DNA from: Campanula takesimana
Lineage: Eukaryota > Streptophyta > Magnoliopsida > Asterales > Campanulaceae
Direction: 5' to 3'
Length of the DNA: 64,000 nucleotides
NCBI GenBank assembly: GCA_026119855.1
Contig: JAOWBW010000162.1
Location: 563,076-627,075, forward strand
In this document: piece after piece, positions 36,401 to 45,567 of the stretch
Position numbering within the stretch: position 1 is the stretch's first letter
Layout of the letters: every line of letters begins with the position of its first letter
Program-made: the position numbers and the translations under genes
Notes under the pieces: generated by a model
What the model was told of the DNA's origin: nothing
The model's input: the letters and a program-made list of their open reading frames with translations, nothing else
The model's database searches: none

Positions 36401-39400
36401 GTGGTGGATTTGAATGTGGTTGGGGGATTGGTGTAGTGCAGAGGTAAGTCATAGGTGATTTAGCAAGAGAACAAAAATGGAAGGAAAAATACTGCTAGGA
36501 AAGGTCAATTGCTCATCTGAAACTTGAATAAGGTTGTCTGAATAAGCTGGGAGTGATGTCGAAGTTGAGTAAGTTCCCTGTCAGCAGTGTAGCAAAGGCA
36601 TATTCATCATTCAGGCAGAATAGCCACTTTACATCCAGAAAGCTTCACGATGCCAGGGATGATAATTTGGGAGAAAAACTTCTAGTTGTCAGTTTCTGTC
36701 AAATGAAGAAGAAACCCTGGCGTATGGTGGCCAGAAGAGGATTTTTTTTGCTTCTAATTTGCTATTATTTTCTTTCTTTTTAATATGTTGTGACCTTTTT
36801 AGGTGTTGCGGGGAATTTATGCTATCAAAGCACGCCGCTTTTCTACTGCTTTGTCTGTTCTGAAGGACGAGTTTTTGCGTTCAAGAGATTATCCACAGTG
36901 CCCTCCAACCTCACATTTATTCCACCAATTCCGCCAGCTTGGATATGCCTGTATCAAGTACGCATCACAAACTACCCATTAAATATCTGCCTTCTTAACG
37001 GAAATGCATCAGTTTTCTTTAGAAAATATCTTTTAGCTCCAATTTAGTTCCTAAATGTTTCAGTCTTTTTTGCTTGCTATGTGAAACCAGCCTGCTCAGG
37101 TTGGCTCATATAAGTTCCTACTCAGCTCGCCTTAGTGCGTAATTGATCCAAGCTTGATCACATGCTCATCTGAGCTCAATCTAGGCCATGCTGTTTCATA
37201 TAAATGTTAATACGTAATTTGTTTAGTAAAGATGATCTAAAAGCTTGAAGTCCAGTTAGTCCCATTTTCTTATCAGTTTTACTTGACATCCTAGACCACT
37301 TTATCCTTTTAGTATTGTGGTTAGTGATGTAAGTCTTAGTAGTGAAGTTTCTAAGTTGCTAGCTAAAAGGATTAGCTCACACAATTGGGGTATGGATGTT
37401 TTAACAGTCTTCCGAACAACTCATCAATCATCATATTCAAATTGAGAGTTTCTTCATTATGATTTTTGTGCACTCGGAAGCAGTTCTCATGCACACCAAC
37501 AATTAGGTTATGCTATACCATTAATTTGGACAGGAACAATATGACAGAAAGAATAAATAAGACAAGATTTAATGTGGTTCACCCCAACATCAATGGGCTA
37601 CGTCCATGGACCAATCAACAACTTCATTATAATATCATGATTACAACACCACGAGTTTTTATCAAGAAACTCGCAAAGACACACCATTTAACCAACAATA
37701 TTACAAGAATGGAGGTATCCACATCCTTCTCAACATTCTTGAATACTCTCACAATAGTGTACAACTCCTTCATGAATGTACACATCTCTCTCACTCACAC
37801 TCCCTTGAGGGGAGCCACTCTTGGCACCACAAGGCACACTTGAACTCTTTCTATATGTGCCTATTTATAGGCACAGGACATTTCCTAGTTCAAGGCTTAT
37901 CTAATAGACAAGTACCAAAAGCCTCACTAGCAAATCAACCATCACATTCATGAATCACACGAGAGAATGTATGTTGACTCCGTCCTAAACTTGAGCCAAA
38001 TTCCAACAATAATATCTATTAGGATTTTCTTGCAAAAAGTAAATTCTGCAAAGTTTATTTTTTTTCTTGATATTTAGTATTTTCAATGTAATCTGCTAAT
38101 GTGTTTCATGTTCTTTTGGAAACCAGTTATCTTAAAAATCCTTAATATATATTTCCCCCCGGCTTTTCAATAATTGTCCAACATTTCTTTTTGACCAAAG
38201 AGAATGTACTTTCAAAATCTTCCTATTTGAGGTTCCATTACTCATTTGATTAATAGGTCCACAGCTACATGGGCAAAATTGGAAAGTCCAGCACCCACTA
38301 ATATCTATAATGGTGTCATTCCACTTTTATAAATTTGTGTGTCAGGTCAAAAAAGACACTTATTTTGAGATGGAGTGTATAATTTTTACTTTCTAGGCTT
38401 GAGATCATCTTTGCTAGAACTTGTGGCTCAAGAATGAGGTCCTCAGCAGCTCTCAAGTCAATTTGAGCGATATAGATTGTGCAGGAATTATCTTGTGCAC
38501 CATTTTCCAAGATTGCCTCGAGCTTATATTTAGCAAGTATATAGCTCATGTCAAATCTTGTGGGCTTGATTACACCCCTAGCCTCACTATGTCACAGCTG
38601 AAAGACCTAACCCGACCATTGATTTTTATGTGTTAACATATTTTGTCTTATTCTTAATGCATCCCGTTTTCTGTATTTGATACAAATATCATGCTGCATT
38701 TACACGGTAAAATCAAAGACCTTGAGCTACAAGCCGATGTAAAGGAGAGTTTAGGGTTTCGATAATATCACTCCTTTGTGTTCCTCTAATCGTTTTTGAG
38801 CTTCTGGTTAGCCTTGTAGATTAGGTATCCTTCGCAGTGTGTGTCAATCTGAAGTCCTTTTCTTGCACATATTTCTATAATTCTATCTTGTTTGCTCTTT
38901 GTTGGATTTTCTTATATGTCCTCTTTATTGCAGGTATGGGCAGTTTGACAGTGCGAAAGAAACTTTTGAAGTTATTGCTGACTTTGAAAGCATGCTTGAC
39001 CTATTTATCTGCCACCTTAACCCTAGTGCGATGCGGCGTCTTGCTCAGAAACTAGAAGAAGAGGGTGCTGATCCTGAGTTGAGGCGATATTGTGAAAGGA
39101 TACTGAGAGTCCGCTCCACTGGGTGGACACAGGGGATTTTTGCCAACTTTGCTGCTGAAAGCATGGTTCCTAAAGGACCTGAATGGGGTGGTGGAAACTG
39201 GGAAATCAAGACGCCCACCACCCTTAAGAGTATACCCCAGTGGGAACTAGCTGCTGAGGTGATGCCATACATGAAAACTGATGATGGTACCATACCATCC
39301 ATAGTAACCGACCACATTGGTGTTTACTTGGGTTTAATTAAGGGAAGGGGTAACATTGTTGAAGTGGCGGAAGACAGCTTGGTTAAAGCATTTAAATCTG

Positions 39401-42400
39401 AAAGCAGTGACACCAAGGCAAATGGACTTCAATCATCTCTAGTTGCTTCAACTTCGCACAAGTCCAACGGAGCGCCATGTGATGGTTCAAAGGGTGACTC
39501 CTTAATGGGTCTAGAATCCCTGACGAAGCAGTTTGCTGCGCCAAATGCTTCAAAAGAACAGGAACACGCGGAGGAAGAATTTAAAAAATCCATGTACGGT
39601 GTTGCAGATGGTAGCAGCAGTGATGAGGAGGGAACTTCTAAAACCAAAAAGTTACGAATACGAATTAGAGATAAACCAGTTGCTTCAACTACAGTTGATG
39701 TTGACAAGATTAAAGAAGCTACAAGGCAGTTTAAACTAGGCGAAGGATTGGGCCCACCAATTAGCAGGACCAAGTCATTGACTAGTCAAACCCCAGAACT
39801 TGGCTTGCTTACCTCTCAACCTGCTCGAACTGCCAGTGGAGGAACTGGGACATTACCCACAGTTTCACCCCTGTCTGATCCTTTTGCAACTATTTCACTG
39901 ACACAATCAACACCTTTATCACAGCCTGGTCCCATGCTCATGGGGGCTGGAGTTACATCAGGGCCAATACCTGAGGACTTTTTCCAGAATACAATATCAT
40001 CCCTCCAGGTTGCTAAATCACTGCCACCACCGGGTACTATTCTTTCGAGACTGGATCAAAATTCTCAAGGATTTGAAATCAATAAGGGGATACCAGACCA
40101 GGTTGGTTCATCTGTACCTGATATCGGGCTATCTGATGGAGGAATCCCCCCTCAAGCACCCCAATATTCTGTTTCAACCGAGTCCATTGGGCTGCCAGAT
40201 GGTGGCATTCCACCGCAATCAATGGGTCAACTTGCTGTTATGCCGCTATCTCAGGTTCAGATGGCCCAGGTTCCCGTATCTAGCCAGCCCCTTGATCTGA
40301 GCTCTCTAGAACCCCCAGGTTCAGCAAATGCAGGAAAAGCTCTTGCACCTCCGTCCCCAAAAGCTGTGCGTCCAGGACAGGTGAATAGTCTCATTGTTTG
40401 CATTTTACTTCAATTATTTGCCGACTATTTGTCTAGATATACTACACCTGTGCCACACTTACCTTTGCATCTTTCCATTGGGTCACCCATGCAGATCTTC
40501 TGCCTTAAAAATCTGACTTTTTTATTCTTACCGACATTTTCATTAAGTACAGAAGCTAGAATATCCCTGCTTCTCTATGTCAAATTATAGCGAAAGCAAG
40601 GTCTTTATATATGGACTGCTGGAAGGATTTTTTATGCTAGTTGCCTGTGTGGGTCATGATAATTTTTTATTTTGATTCTAATGGTTTTATCATTTTGGTA
40701 TCGTATGTTTTGTTTTTAGTTCCTTTCATATATGTCCATGTGTATGGATAATGCTGTAATAGTAATGGTATCTGCAGACAAAACTCTGTTATCGATACCC
40801 CTCATAAAACCACCTTGTAATAATATCAATATTGTGATGCACTCGTATGTTATTGTTTATGCTGCGGTTTTTTATATTATCTATCACTCATAAATTATGT
40901 TAGCAATTGAGATCCAGAATTTTATGATTATATTTCCGCTTTTTCTCCCTATATTGTAACTTAGACCTGCAAGCCTTCTTGGCATTGTTATACCATCGCA
41001 AAGCTAGAACTCGGTACGGAAGCTTCGGTGAAATTTTTGCACTCAGTTTGCATATCCACTAATTTAACTTCGGCTTCTCATTAATATTGGGTTTTGTTAC
41101 AGGTTCCTCGTGGTGCTGCTGCTTCAGTTTGTTTCAAGACCGGACTTGTCCATCTCGAGCAAAATCAGTTACCGGATGCATTGTCATGTTTCAATGAAGC
41201 TTTCCTGGCATTGGCAAAGGATCAATCTCGTGGAGAGGATATTAAAGCCCAAGGCACTATATGCGCCCAGTACAAGATTGCAGTTACTCTTCTTCAGGTA
41301 TGTTAGCAATTTGTGCTTCAAAGAAAGTATTGCAAACAGTCTCTTGCATTTCAATGCGTTGAAGTTTTTGAGAGTACATTTAATTTGACATTATGAGCTA
41401 TTGGTTGCTCCTGTTGGTTGTTGGAACGTTGATCTCTCATGACACATCTTATCTGGCACTCCGAACGAAAGAATTATTCCCCGTGAAACCCAAAAAGGAA
41501 AAAAGAAGAAACATAGATGGTAGTCCCACATATGTACAATACTATAAAGAGCCAAGGACCCTACTATATTTATAGTGTGGCTTGAATATTACAGTAGCTG
41601 ATTTGGATTCAAACATTTGCCCAATGACTAGAGGTAGGATAATTTTGCCTCCTTTGTTTCATTGCAGAATCTATTTTAAACCTCTTGCATTGTAAACAAG
41701 AAGTGGAATACTAATAGGAGGAAATATTACCAAACAAGTTTCTTCTTAGAACCGGGGTGGAGCCATGCCTATGGATAAAGGGGAAATTGCCCCCATTGAC
41801 TTTCAAATTGTACCAAAGTAGTACTAGTAAATTTTTAAATTTGTTACTCCCTCCGTCCCAAAGTATATGTCCACCTTTCCTTTTTAGTCCTTCCCAGAGT
41901 ATATGTCCACTTCCTAAAATGGCAAAGAATCTTTACTATTCATCCCACTCATTCTCTCTCCTACTTTACTTTTATACTCACAACACATCAATCAATTTAT
42001 TATTCCCTCCCACTCATTCTCTCTCCTACTTTACTTTTATACACACAACACTTGCATCACTTCCACAATTTCTTAATCTCCGTGTAAATGGGAGGGTGGA
42101 TATATACTCTGGGACGGAGGGAGTATTTTTTACTATGAAAAATTGTATTTTTCCCCTTTTTAGGCTAAGAAAAAATAATTTTCTGCCCACTTTTAAATTA
42201 AATTTAGGTATTACATCACAATATTCTAAAAATAAAATAATTTTACCCCCGTTTAAGAATTTTTTTGGCTCCATCACTGTCTTAGAAATGATTCTGCAAA
42301 TTGGACATAGGGAGCATATATCTACTGTTATAATAGTAACATTGTATCAGAAAGTATCGGCACAAATTCCTGGCCTCCAAAAACCAAATGCATATCCCCG

Positions 42401-43876
42401 TGCAAAGTGAGCTTGGCTAACTTGAGAAGCATTACCTCCTTTTCTACTTATTTATTACTGCATCCGTCCCAAAATGATCTTCCCATTTTCCGTTGTCCAT
42501 TGTCCCAAAAAGTCCTTTTCATTTCTACAATTTAGACTTGAAAGTGCAATAACAAAACATGGCTAGTGAATGAAGTGTTCATATCCTTAGTCAAATGGGA
42601 AGATCATTTTAGAATGGAGGGAGCATTAATTTTTTTCCTCATACATAAAAGTGTTCTCCAAAACACACTCTCTTCTCATCATGTAAACGGCATGCATTGT
42701 GCATGAAATTTGTTGATGCACACTTACCGTAGTGTTCACCTACATCTAATATGCTGCACTTGCATACCACAGATGGATTTTCCTCCCCTTTCCTAATCTG
42801 AGTTCTTGCCTAATGTGTCTTGAAAACTAAAAGGAATAGCCAGTGTCCGTGTGTGACAATGTCTTGTTAATTTGTGTAAGCAATCAATCTCCAATTTATA
42901 TAATTTGTATGATAGGGCAGTAATATAGATCTATGGTCGAAACTTGAATCATCCACCCTGGTATAAAAATATCAAATAAATTGACCTTTTTTCTCTTTTG
43001 GTAAAAGCCTCTGAGAGCTGTCCACTTTTCTATACTCCCTCCGTCCCAAAACAACTTGAACCATTTTTCTCCGATACGGAAATAAAGGAGAGAGTACATC
43101 TATTCAAAAGCATTGTGAGTGGGAAAGTGGTTGCGAGTATTATGATTTGTGAGTGGGACCCATAATTTAAGTGTGTGAGTATGATAAGTGGGGTAGGGTG
43201 AATAAACAAAAATTAAAAAATGGACATTTTAGGAAAGTGGGACTTACCAATGGAACACCCAAAAAAGGAAATTGGTGAAAGTTTTTATGGGACGGAGGGA
43301 GTATATACACAAAGCTATTACATCCTTCGTAAATGCAGATTAATCCCTTTCGCGTACTGCCATGAGATTATAACTCTGACCATTTCCATTCCATTCCAGG
43401 AAATCGGACGGCTGCAGAGAGTCCAAGGCCCCAGTGCCATCAGTGCAAAAGATGAAATGGCAAGATTGTCACGTCATCTAGGCTCATTGCCTCTTCAAGC
43501 AAAGCACCGAATAAACTGTATCCGAACAGCTATAAAAAGAAATATGGATGTGCAAAATTACGGTTACGCCAAGCAAATGCTCGAGCTACTACTGTCTAAA
43601 GCCCCTCCCGGGAAACAAGAGGAGTTGAGAAGCCTCATTGATATGTGTGTACAAAGAGGATTATCCAACAAGTCAATCGATCCGTTAGAAGATCCGTCCC
43701 AATTCTGTGCTGCCACACTCAGTCGTCTGTCAACTATTGGTTACGACGTTTGTGATCTTTGTGGGGCTAAATTCTCAGCTCTTTCGACACCTGGATGCAT
43801 TATATGTGGTATGGGAAGCATCAAAAGGTCAGATGCACTTGTGGGACCCGCACCCGTTCCTTCACCGTTTGGGTGA
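15423..43876 (+). CDS. TWD40-1: TWD40-1-like subunit of the TPLATE/TSET endocytic adaptor complex
   Basis: Twenty-four exons join in frame to 4881 nt (1626 residues plus stop; the Arabidopsis protein is about 1614 by recall): 15423-15555, 15953-16062, 20487-20652, 22761-22861, 23001-23073, 23188-23323, 24813-24973, 27485-27609, 27683-27782, 29165-29261, 30827-30878, 31801-31902, 31984-32130, 32237-32399, 32506-32736, 32818-32972, 34932-35060, 35170-35287, 35454-35649, 35754-35865, 36803-36957, 38934-40380, 41103-41297, 43400-43876. The start MEWSTLQHLDLRHVGR matches the family. Residues 1-335 form a WD40-type propeller, about 370-830 a second one, about 880-1080 a helical solenoid. Residues about 1100-1400 are a Pro/Ser/Gln-rich linker with SSSDEEG. 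The C-terminus has a Cys4 motif (C1586, C1589, C1601, C1604). In the family the protein acts at the plasma membrane in clathrin-mediated endocytosis. The paralogue TWD40-2 has a different N-terminus. No stop or frameshift was found. Confidence 0.88.
15691..15795. mobile_element. Short Stowaway-like hairpin MITE in TWD40-1 intron 1
   Basis: About 105 bp. The ends AAATCCGTCCCAAAATGAAT and CATTCATTTTGGGATGGAGG are near-perfect inverted repeats, continuing as GACCATTT / GGTCATTC. It is a very compact foldback. Confidence 0.65.
16953..17557. mobile_element. Solo LTR in TWD40-1 intron 2
   Basis: 605 bp starting TGTTGGGGTTGC and ending TTTCCCAACA, with 7-bp inverted ends TGTTGGG/CCCAACA. The direct 5-bp repeat TAGGA flanks it exactly (16948-16952 and 17558-17562). 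There is no primer site, gag or pol, so it is a solo LTR. A TATATAAA-like site (17227-17234) and the run of GTTGT at 17409-17420 lie inside. An Au-SINE-like segment is nested at 17297-17421. Confidence 0.8.
17297..17421 (+). mobile_element. Au-SINE-like 3' fragment nested in the solo LTR
   Basis: The phrases GGAAACAGCCTCT, CAGGGGCAAGGCTGCGTACA, GACCCCCCTTACCCCACC and GGGAGCCTTTGCGGCACTGG in order match the 3' body of the plant Au SINE as I recall it, followed by a GTTGTTGTTG tail. The tRNA-like head with the B box (GGTTCGA) is missing, so the copy is 5'-truncated. Confidence 0.6.
18091..18380. mobile_element. Stowaway MITE in TWD40-1 intron 2
   Basis: Ends TACTCCCTCCGTCCCAGCAC and GCTGGGACGGAGGGAGTA are perfect inverted repeats flanked by TA. 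The interior has two CAGCACAAGTGACAC copies and CTCATTCTCTCT repeats, as in the intron-23 copies. It is followed by a TG microsatellite. Confidence 0.8.
18400..19868. repeat. Large foldback element with palindromic ATTCAGTAGCTA array
   Basis: The outer arms are inverted: GTCATACTCCAATGAGAAC at the left and GATTCTCATTTGAGCACC at the right. The inner arms (TTGAACAACAATGAAATTTT at 18789 and AAATTTCATTGTTGTTCAAC at 19515) are near-perfect inverted repeats. Between the inner arms (18810-19500) a unit of about 55-65 bp repeats roughly a dozen times. Each unit is a palindrome of ATGGATTCAGTAGC and GCTACTGAATCCAT joined by GTGTATTTTGAACATTGC. No coding potential. The terminal sequence resembles non-autonomous MULE ends in dicots, but no clear TSD was found. 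Confidence 0.7.
19869..20122. mobile_element. Stowaway-like MITE in TWD40-1 intron 2
   Basis: The left end ACATCTGTCCCAAAATGATC and the right end GATCATTTTGGGACGGTGTA are inverted. Subterminal TGTTACTGCGAAGGAATTG and AGTTCCTTAGCAATAATAAC blocks and paired AATAATTTTAG arms make it a hairpin. It abuts the foldback on its left. Confidence 0.7.
20123..20486. other. End of TWD40-1 intron 2, no embedded gene
   Basis: AT-rich intron sequence with no recognisable repeat. It ends in a pyrimidine-rich acceptor TATTTTGCAG at 20477-20486. Confidence 0.5.
20653..22389. other. TWD40-1 intron 3, mostly unassigned
   Basis: The intron runs 20653-22760 with donor GTTCCT and acceptor GTGAAG. Apart from the LINE tail at 22390-22660 I recognise no element. 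The text from 22055 to 22340 (AGAGAGAGATCCAATAATGT, CACACCAAGGGCATCACA) looks like LTR-derived debris, but boundaries cannot be given. Confidence 0.4.
22390..22660 (+). pseudogene. 3' end of an RTE-type LINE in TWD40-1 intron 3
   Basis: The plus strand encodes a degraded form of the plant RTE-LINE ORF terminus: a GRG-P-L-TW block (here VRGQPNLTWITVIKK), then a helical stretch ending RALD, then the conserved ADLN-stop-LGQRL segment read across the stop. The 5' part is missing, as usual for LINE copies. It is dead. Confidence 0.55.
23324..24812. other. TWD40-1 intron 6 with a 27-bp tandem repeat
   Basis: The unit GAGGAAGCTTCGAGCTGATA... (27 bp) is repeated twice perfectly at 24525-24551 and 24552-24578, with a partial third copy to 24588. 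The unit contains the self-complementary string AGCTTCGAGCT. The rest of the intron has no recognised element. Confidence 0.6.
24974..27484. other. TWD40-1 intron 7 with diverged direct repeats
   Basis: CACGTTGGCATTTCAGTTAG occurs at about 25346 and 25447, bracketing a MITE-like block. Two diverged copies of about 230 bp follow (25540-25765 and 25845-26040). Both contain GATT/GGGTTCTTCCTT, a GAGACTC block, GAACCA/GAAACCACCT, GGCACATTTATGACCACCAA and CATAGACTTTTG. They look like a tandem duplication inside an old retroelement. No protein signature was recognised, including at 26245-26469. Confidence 0.45.
28684..29021. mobile_element. MITE with about 50-bp terminal inverted repeats in TWD40-1 intron 9
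   Basis: The left arm AAGGGAAAACTCCGTTTTTG... and the right arm ending AAAACGAAGTTTTCCCTT are complementary over about 50 bp with few mismatches. Inside are further inverted TTTTTACCATCGTAC blocks and two long T runs. The TSD is not clear. Long terminal repeats suggest a MULE-derived MITE. Confidence 0.65.
29873..30192. other. Possible Helitron 5' end and LINE tail in TWD40-1 intron 10
   Basis: At 29873 the text TCTATGCTAATAATAAAG preceded by A resembles plant Helitron 5' termini. No matching hairpin-CTRR end was found in the intron. At about 30140-30190 GCCGATTCCAAATCATTTTG, GGACTAATTTTG and (TTG)n resemble the 3' end of an RTE LINE. Both are weak. Confidence 0.3.
30896..31178. mobile_element. 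MITE related to the intron-9 element, in TWD40-1 intron 11
   Basis: The arms AAAGGGAAAACTTTGTTTTC and GAAAACAGAGTTTGACCTTT are inverted, followed inwards by ATCCATTGTACTTTAC and AAAGTACAATGGAT. The internal blocks TTTCATTTTTACCATTATAC match the intron-9 MITE. Confidence 0.65.
31331..31556. mobile_element. Stowaway MITE in TWD40-1 intron 11
   Basis: Perfect family ends TACTCCCTCCGTCCCATACT and AGTATGGGGCGGAGGGAGTA, about 226 bp. The interior has a second GTCCCATACTTATTGCTAC block and CACTCACAA repeats. It is of the same subfamily as 1591-1801. Confidence 0.8.
33009..33908. mobile_element. Stowaway-ended element with about 0.75 kb of foreign cargo, TWD40-1 intron 16
   Basis: The left end TATTCCCTCCGTCCCGGAAAGATAG (33011 on) and the right end CAATCTTTCCGGGAGTA (to 33907) are inverted relatives. 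The left subterminal unit GAAAGATAGTCCCA is repeated at 33101. The interior (33125-33840) is more GC-rich than the intron and is not the usual MITE core. It includes CCACCGGTCACCGG-like text and a 110-codon minus-strand ORF at 33319-33651 that I do not recognise. It may be a captured gene fragment or a chance pairing of two MITE halves. Confidence 0.45.
35061..35169 (+). other. TWD40-1: U12-type AT-AC intron (TWD40-1 intron 17)
   Basis: The preceding exon ends in codons Pro-Ser and the next starts Phe-Arg-Ser, giving the conserved family sequence GLPSFRSLLWVG only if the intron runs from ATATCCTC (35061) to TTATCAC (35169). ATATCCTC matches the U12 donor consensus RTATCCTT. CTCTTTAAC at 35151-35159 matches the U12 branch consensus TTCCTTRAY at 7 of 9 positions, with the branch A 11 nt before the AC end. 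No GT-AG alternative keeps the frame and the family sequence. The other introns I mapped have GT-AG ends. Confidence 0.85.
35866..36802. other. TWD40-1 intron 20, nothing embedded recognised
   Basis: The sequence is less AT-rich than other introns. It has short ORFs without signature and no inverted-repeat element was found. Confidence 0.4.
37467..38008. repeat. Copia-like solo LTR candidate in TWD40-1 intron 21
   Basis: The block starts TGTGCACTCGG and ends AAATTCCAACA. It contains phrases typical of plant Copia LTRs read on the minus strand (GGTTCACCCCAACATCAATG, GGGCTACGTCCATGGACC). The edges obey TG/CA, but the 5-bp flanks (ATTTT and ATAAT) differ, so no TSD supports it. Confidence 0.4.
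38934..40380 (+). other. TWD40-1: Exon 22 of TWD40-1 (largest exon, 1447 nt)
   Basis: Encodes residues 921-1403. It begins in the helical solenoid (YGQFDSAKETFEV, SMLDLFICHLNPSAMRRLAQ), passes the conserved VRSTGWTQGIFANFAAESM block and an ADHIGVYLG-like strand, and then the low-complexity linker. The linker holds SSSDEEG near residue 1148, IPEDFFQNT near 1265 and two GLPDGGIPPQ-like repeats. It ends VRPGQ before an in-phase GT donor. Translation continues open into the intron for 70 codons, which is not coding. Confidence 0.85.
41845..42125. mobile_element. Stowaway MITE 1 of TWD40-1 intron 23
   Basis: Ends TACTCCCTCCGTCCCAAAGT and CTGGGACGGAGGGAGTA are inverted with TA flanks. The interior has two TATATGTCCACTT blocks and a duplicated CCCACTCATTCTCTCTCCTA segment. 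Confidence 0.8.
42456..42627. mobile_element. Stowaway-like MITE 2 of TWD40-1 intron 23
   Basis: Left end CATCCGTCCCAAAATGATCT and right end AGATCATTTTAGAATGGAGG are inverted, with inner CTTCCCATTTTCC and GGGAAGATC arms. About 172 bp. Confidence 0.7.
43031..43305. mobile_element. Stowaway MITE 3 of TWD40-1 intron 23
   Basis: Ends TACTCCCTCCGTCCCAAAAC and TATGGGACGGAGGGAGTA are inverted with TA flanks, about 275 bp. Its right edge lies 95 bp before the last exon's acceptor. Confidence 0.8.
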
Positions 43877-44053
43877 GTTTATACATTTTTAGGTCATTCT
43901 GGGTACTTTTTTTCTTGCTAGTTTTGATCGCCCAGCATGCATATTTGCTATTGAACGTGCTTTCTTGAAAAGAAAATCGGAGATACATGTTAGCTTGCCA
44001 GAGATTTGTAGTGTTATTTTTATTTCTTGAAAAGAAAATTGGAGATAAATGCA

Positions 44054-44090
<37 letters not shown>

Positions 44091-44124
44091 TGATGCATCC
44101 ATGTTTGAAGTGTTTGAATTAGAG
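43877..44124 (+). other. TWD40-1: Probable 3' UTR / terminator region of TWD40-1
   Basis: AT-rich sequence between the TGA at 43874-43876 and the MULE. It holds two near-identical phrases CTTGAAAAGAAAATYGGAGATA (43964 and 44028) and a run of about 30 T ending near 44089. Polyadenylation probably falls here or inside the MULE end, but no clear signal was identified. Confidence 0.4.
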
Positions 44125-44134
44125 ATACCAAAAC

Positions 44135-44256
44135 GGGCTATGGACTCTAGGGCCCCTAGGCCCAGATACAAATACTATTTAGGAAACCCGAGATCACTAA
44201 TTCCCCATACACCCCTCACTTATTTTGCGCCTGCTAAAGTACTATTCTACCCTCCT
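44135..44256 (+). repeat. Left terminal inverted repeat of the MULE
   Basis: Matches the right end in inverted orientation with gaps. The best-conserved stretch is CCCATACACCCCTCACTTAT at 44204-44223, followed by TACTATTCTACCC at about 44239-44251. It starts 258 bp after the TWD40-1 stop codon. Confidence 0.75.
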
Positions 44257-45567
44257 ATCTGCCACGTCGCCGCGCAAGCGGAAGACACGTGACACGCTTT
44301 TCTTTACTTCGATCAAAAGGGGGTTTCTTAACCGCCTAAAAAAACCCTATTTCATTTCCCAGATAAATTTCTCTATCTAAAATTACCTATTACAACATTA
44401 CCGATTACACCGCCGGCACGATTCACTACCATTTTTTCTGACGAATCTTCACGAGAAGTTGAAGCAACTTCAAGTCTTAGTAAAAAAATAGGTATGTCTA
44501 TTATTTCTGAAAAAATTCAAACAAATTACCAAATATTCACAAATTTGAACTTTATTTTGCACTGTGGTTGATTTTGATCATATATTTCATGATTTAAGCA
44601 GTATTTTTGTAGATTATAAGACTTTTCATGTGTTCATATAAGTATTTCGTTCATAGTTTCTGGTTCATTTCGTTCAACATTTTTGCTTCTGTTTTTTGTT
44701 TGTACTGTTTTATAGATTATGAGAGTTTTCATCCTCATAGGATTTTTTTTGGTTGATTTTGTTTAAATTTTGAAAACAAATTTGTGTATTATAAGACCTA
44801 TGTTGTCTGTCTATTAACAGTGTTAATTGTTGCTTTTGTTTTATTGTTCTGTTTTGTAAGTCTTATAAGCCTAAATTATCATAAGACTTTAATCTCATGT
44901 ACAATGTGTGAATGGGGCTTTAGTTTTCATAAGACTTTTGGTTATGTCTTATAAGCCTAAATTATCATAAGACTTTAGTCTCATGTACAAATGTGTGAAA
45001 ATATTACTTTAGTCTTATGTAACTTTTTCTTCTAACTTATAACATGCAAAGCATCATAAGACTTTAATCTCATAAGACTTTTGGTTATAAGACTTTAGTC
45101 TTATGAGACTTTTGGTTATGTCTTATAATATGCAAAGTTTCATAAGACTTTAGTCTTATGTAACTTTTAGTCTTATGAGTGTGTCAATAAGAATTTAGTC
45201 TTATGTAACTTTTGCATGTTATAAGACCTAAGCAGTATTTTTGTAGATTATAAGACTTTTCATGTGTCTTATAACATGAAAAGCATCATAAGACAAAAGT
45301 CTCATAAGACTAAAGTATTATAACTTTTAGTCTTATGAGTGTGTCAATAAGACTTTAGTCTTATGTAACTTTTGCATGTTATTAGAATCTATGGAAAAAA
45401 AAAAGTCTTGTTGACATGTTTATAAGACTTTTTTAAAATCTTTATGCACATATAAACATTTTAAAAAAGTCTTATTGATATGTTTATAAGACTTTTTTTA
45501 GGATAGAACTAATTAAAATGCTTCCATACATGTTATATAATGCTTTTAAAAAAATATTGTTCAGTGG
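44257..45567. repeat. ULP-side 5' region rich in ATAAGAC/GTCTTAT motifs
   Basis: This non-coding region lies between the left terminal repeat and the ULP1-like ORF. From about 44610 to 45500 the heptamers ATAAGAC and GTCTTAT recur dozens of times, often paired as imperfect palindromes (CATAAGACTTTAGTCTTATG). The first 200 bp are the likely promoter by position. No TATA box is certain. Confidence 0.55.

Noticed and set aside
39045..39773. Antisense ORFs over exon 22
   Set aside because: They are shadows of the coding strand without any known domain.
40381..40590. Extension of exon 22 to the stop at 40590
   Set aside because: The family sequence continues at 41103 after an in-phase GT-AG intron; the extra 70 codons are intronic.
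43220..43399. Upstream extension of the last exon from an ATG at 43220
   Set aside because: This part lies in a Stowaway MITE and intron; the family match begins at 43400 after a CAG acceptor.
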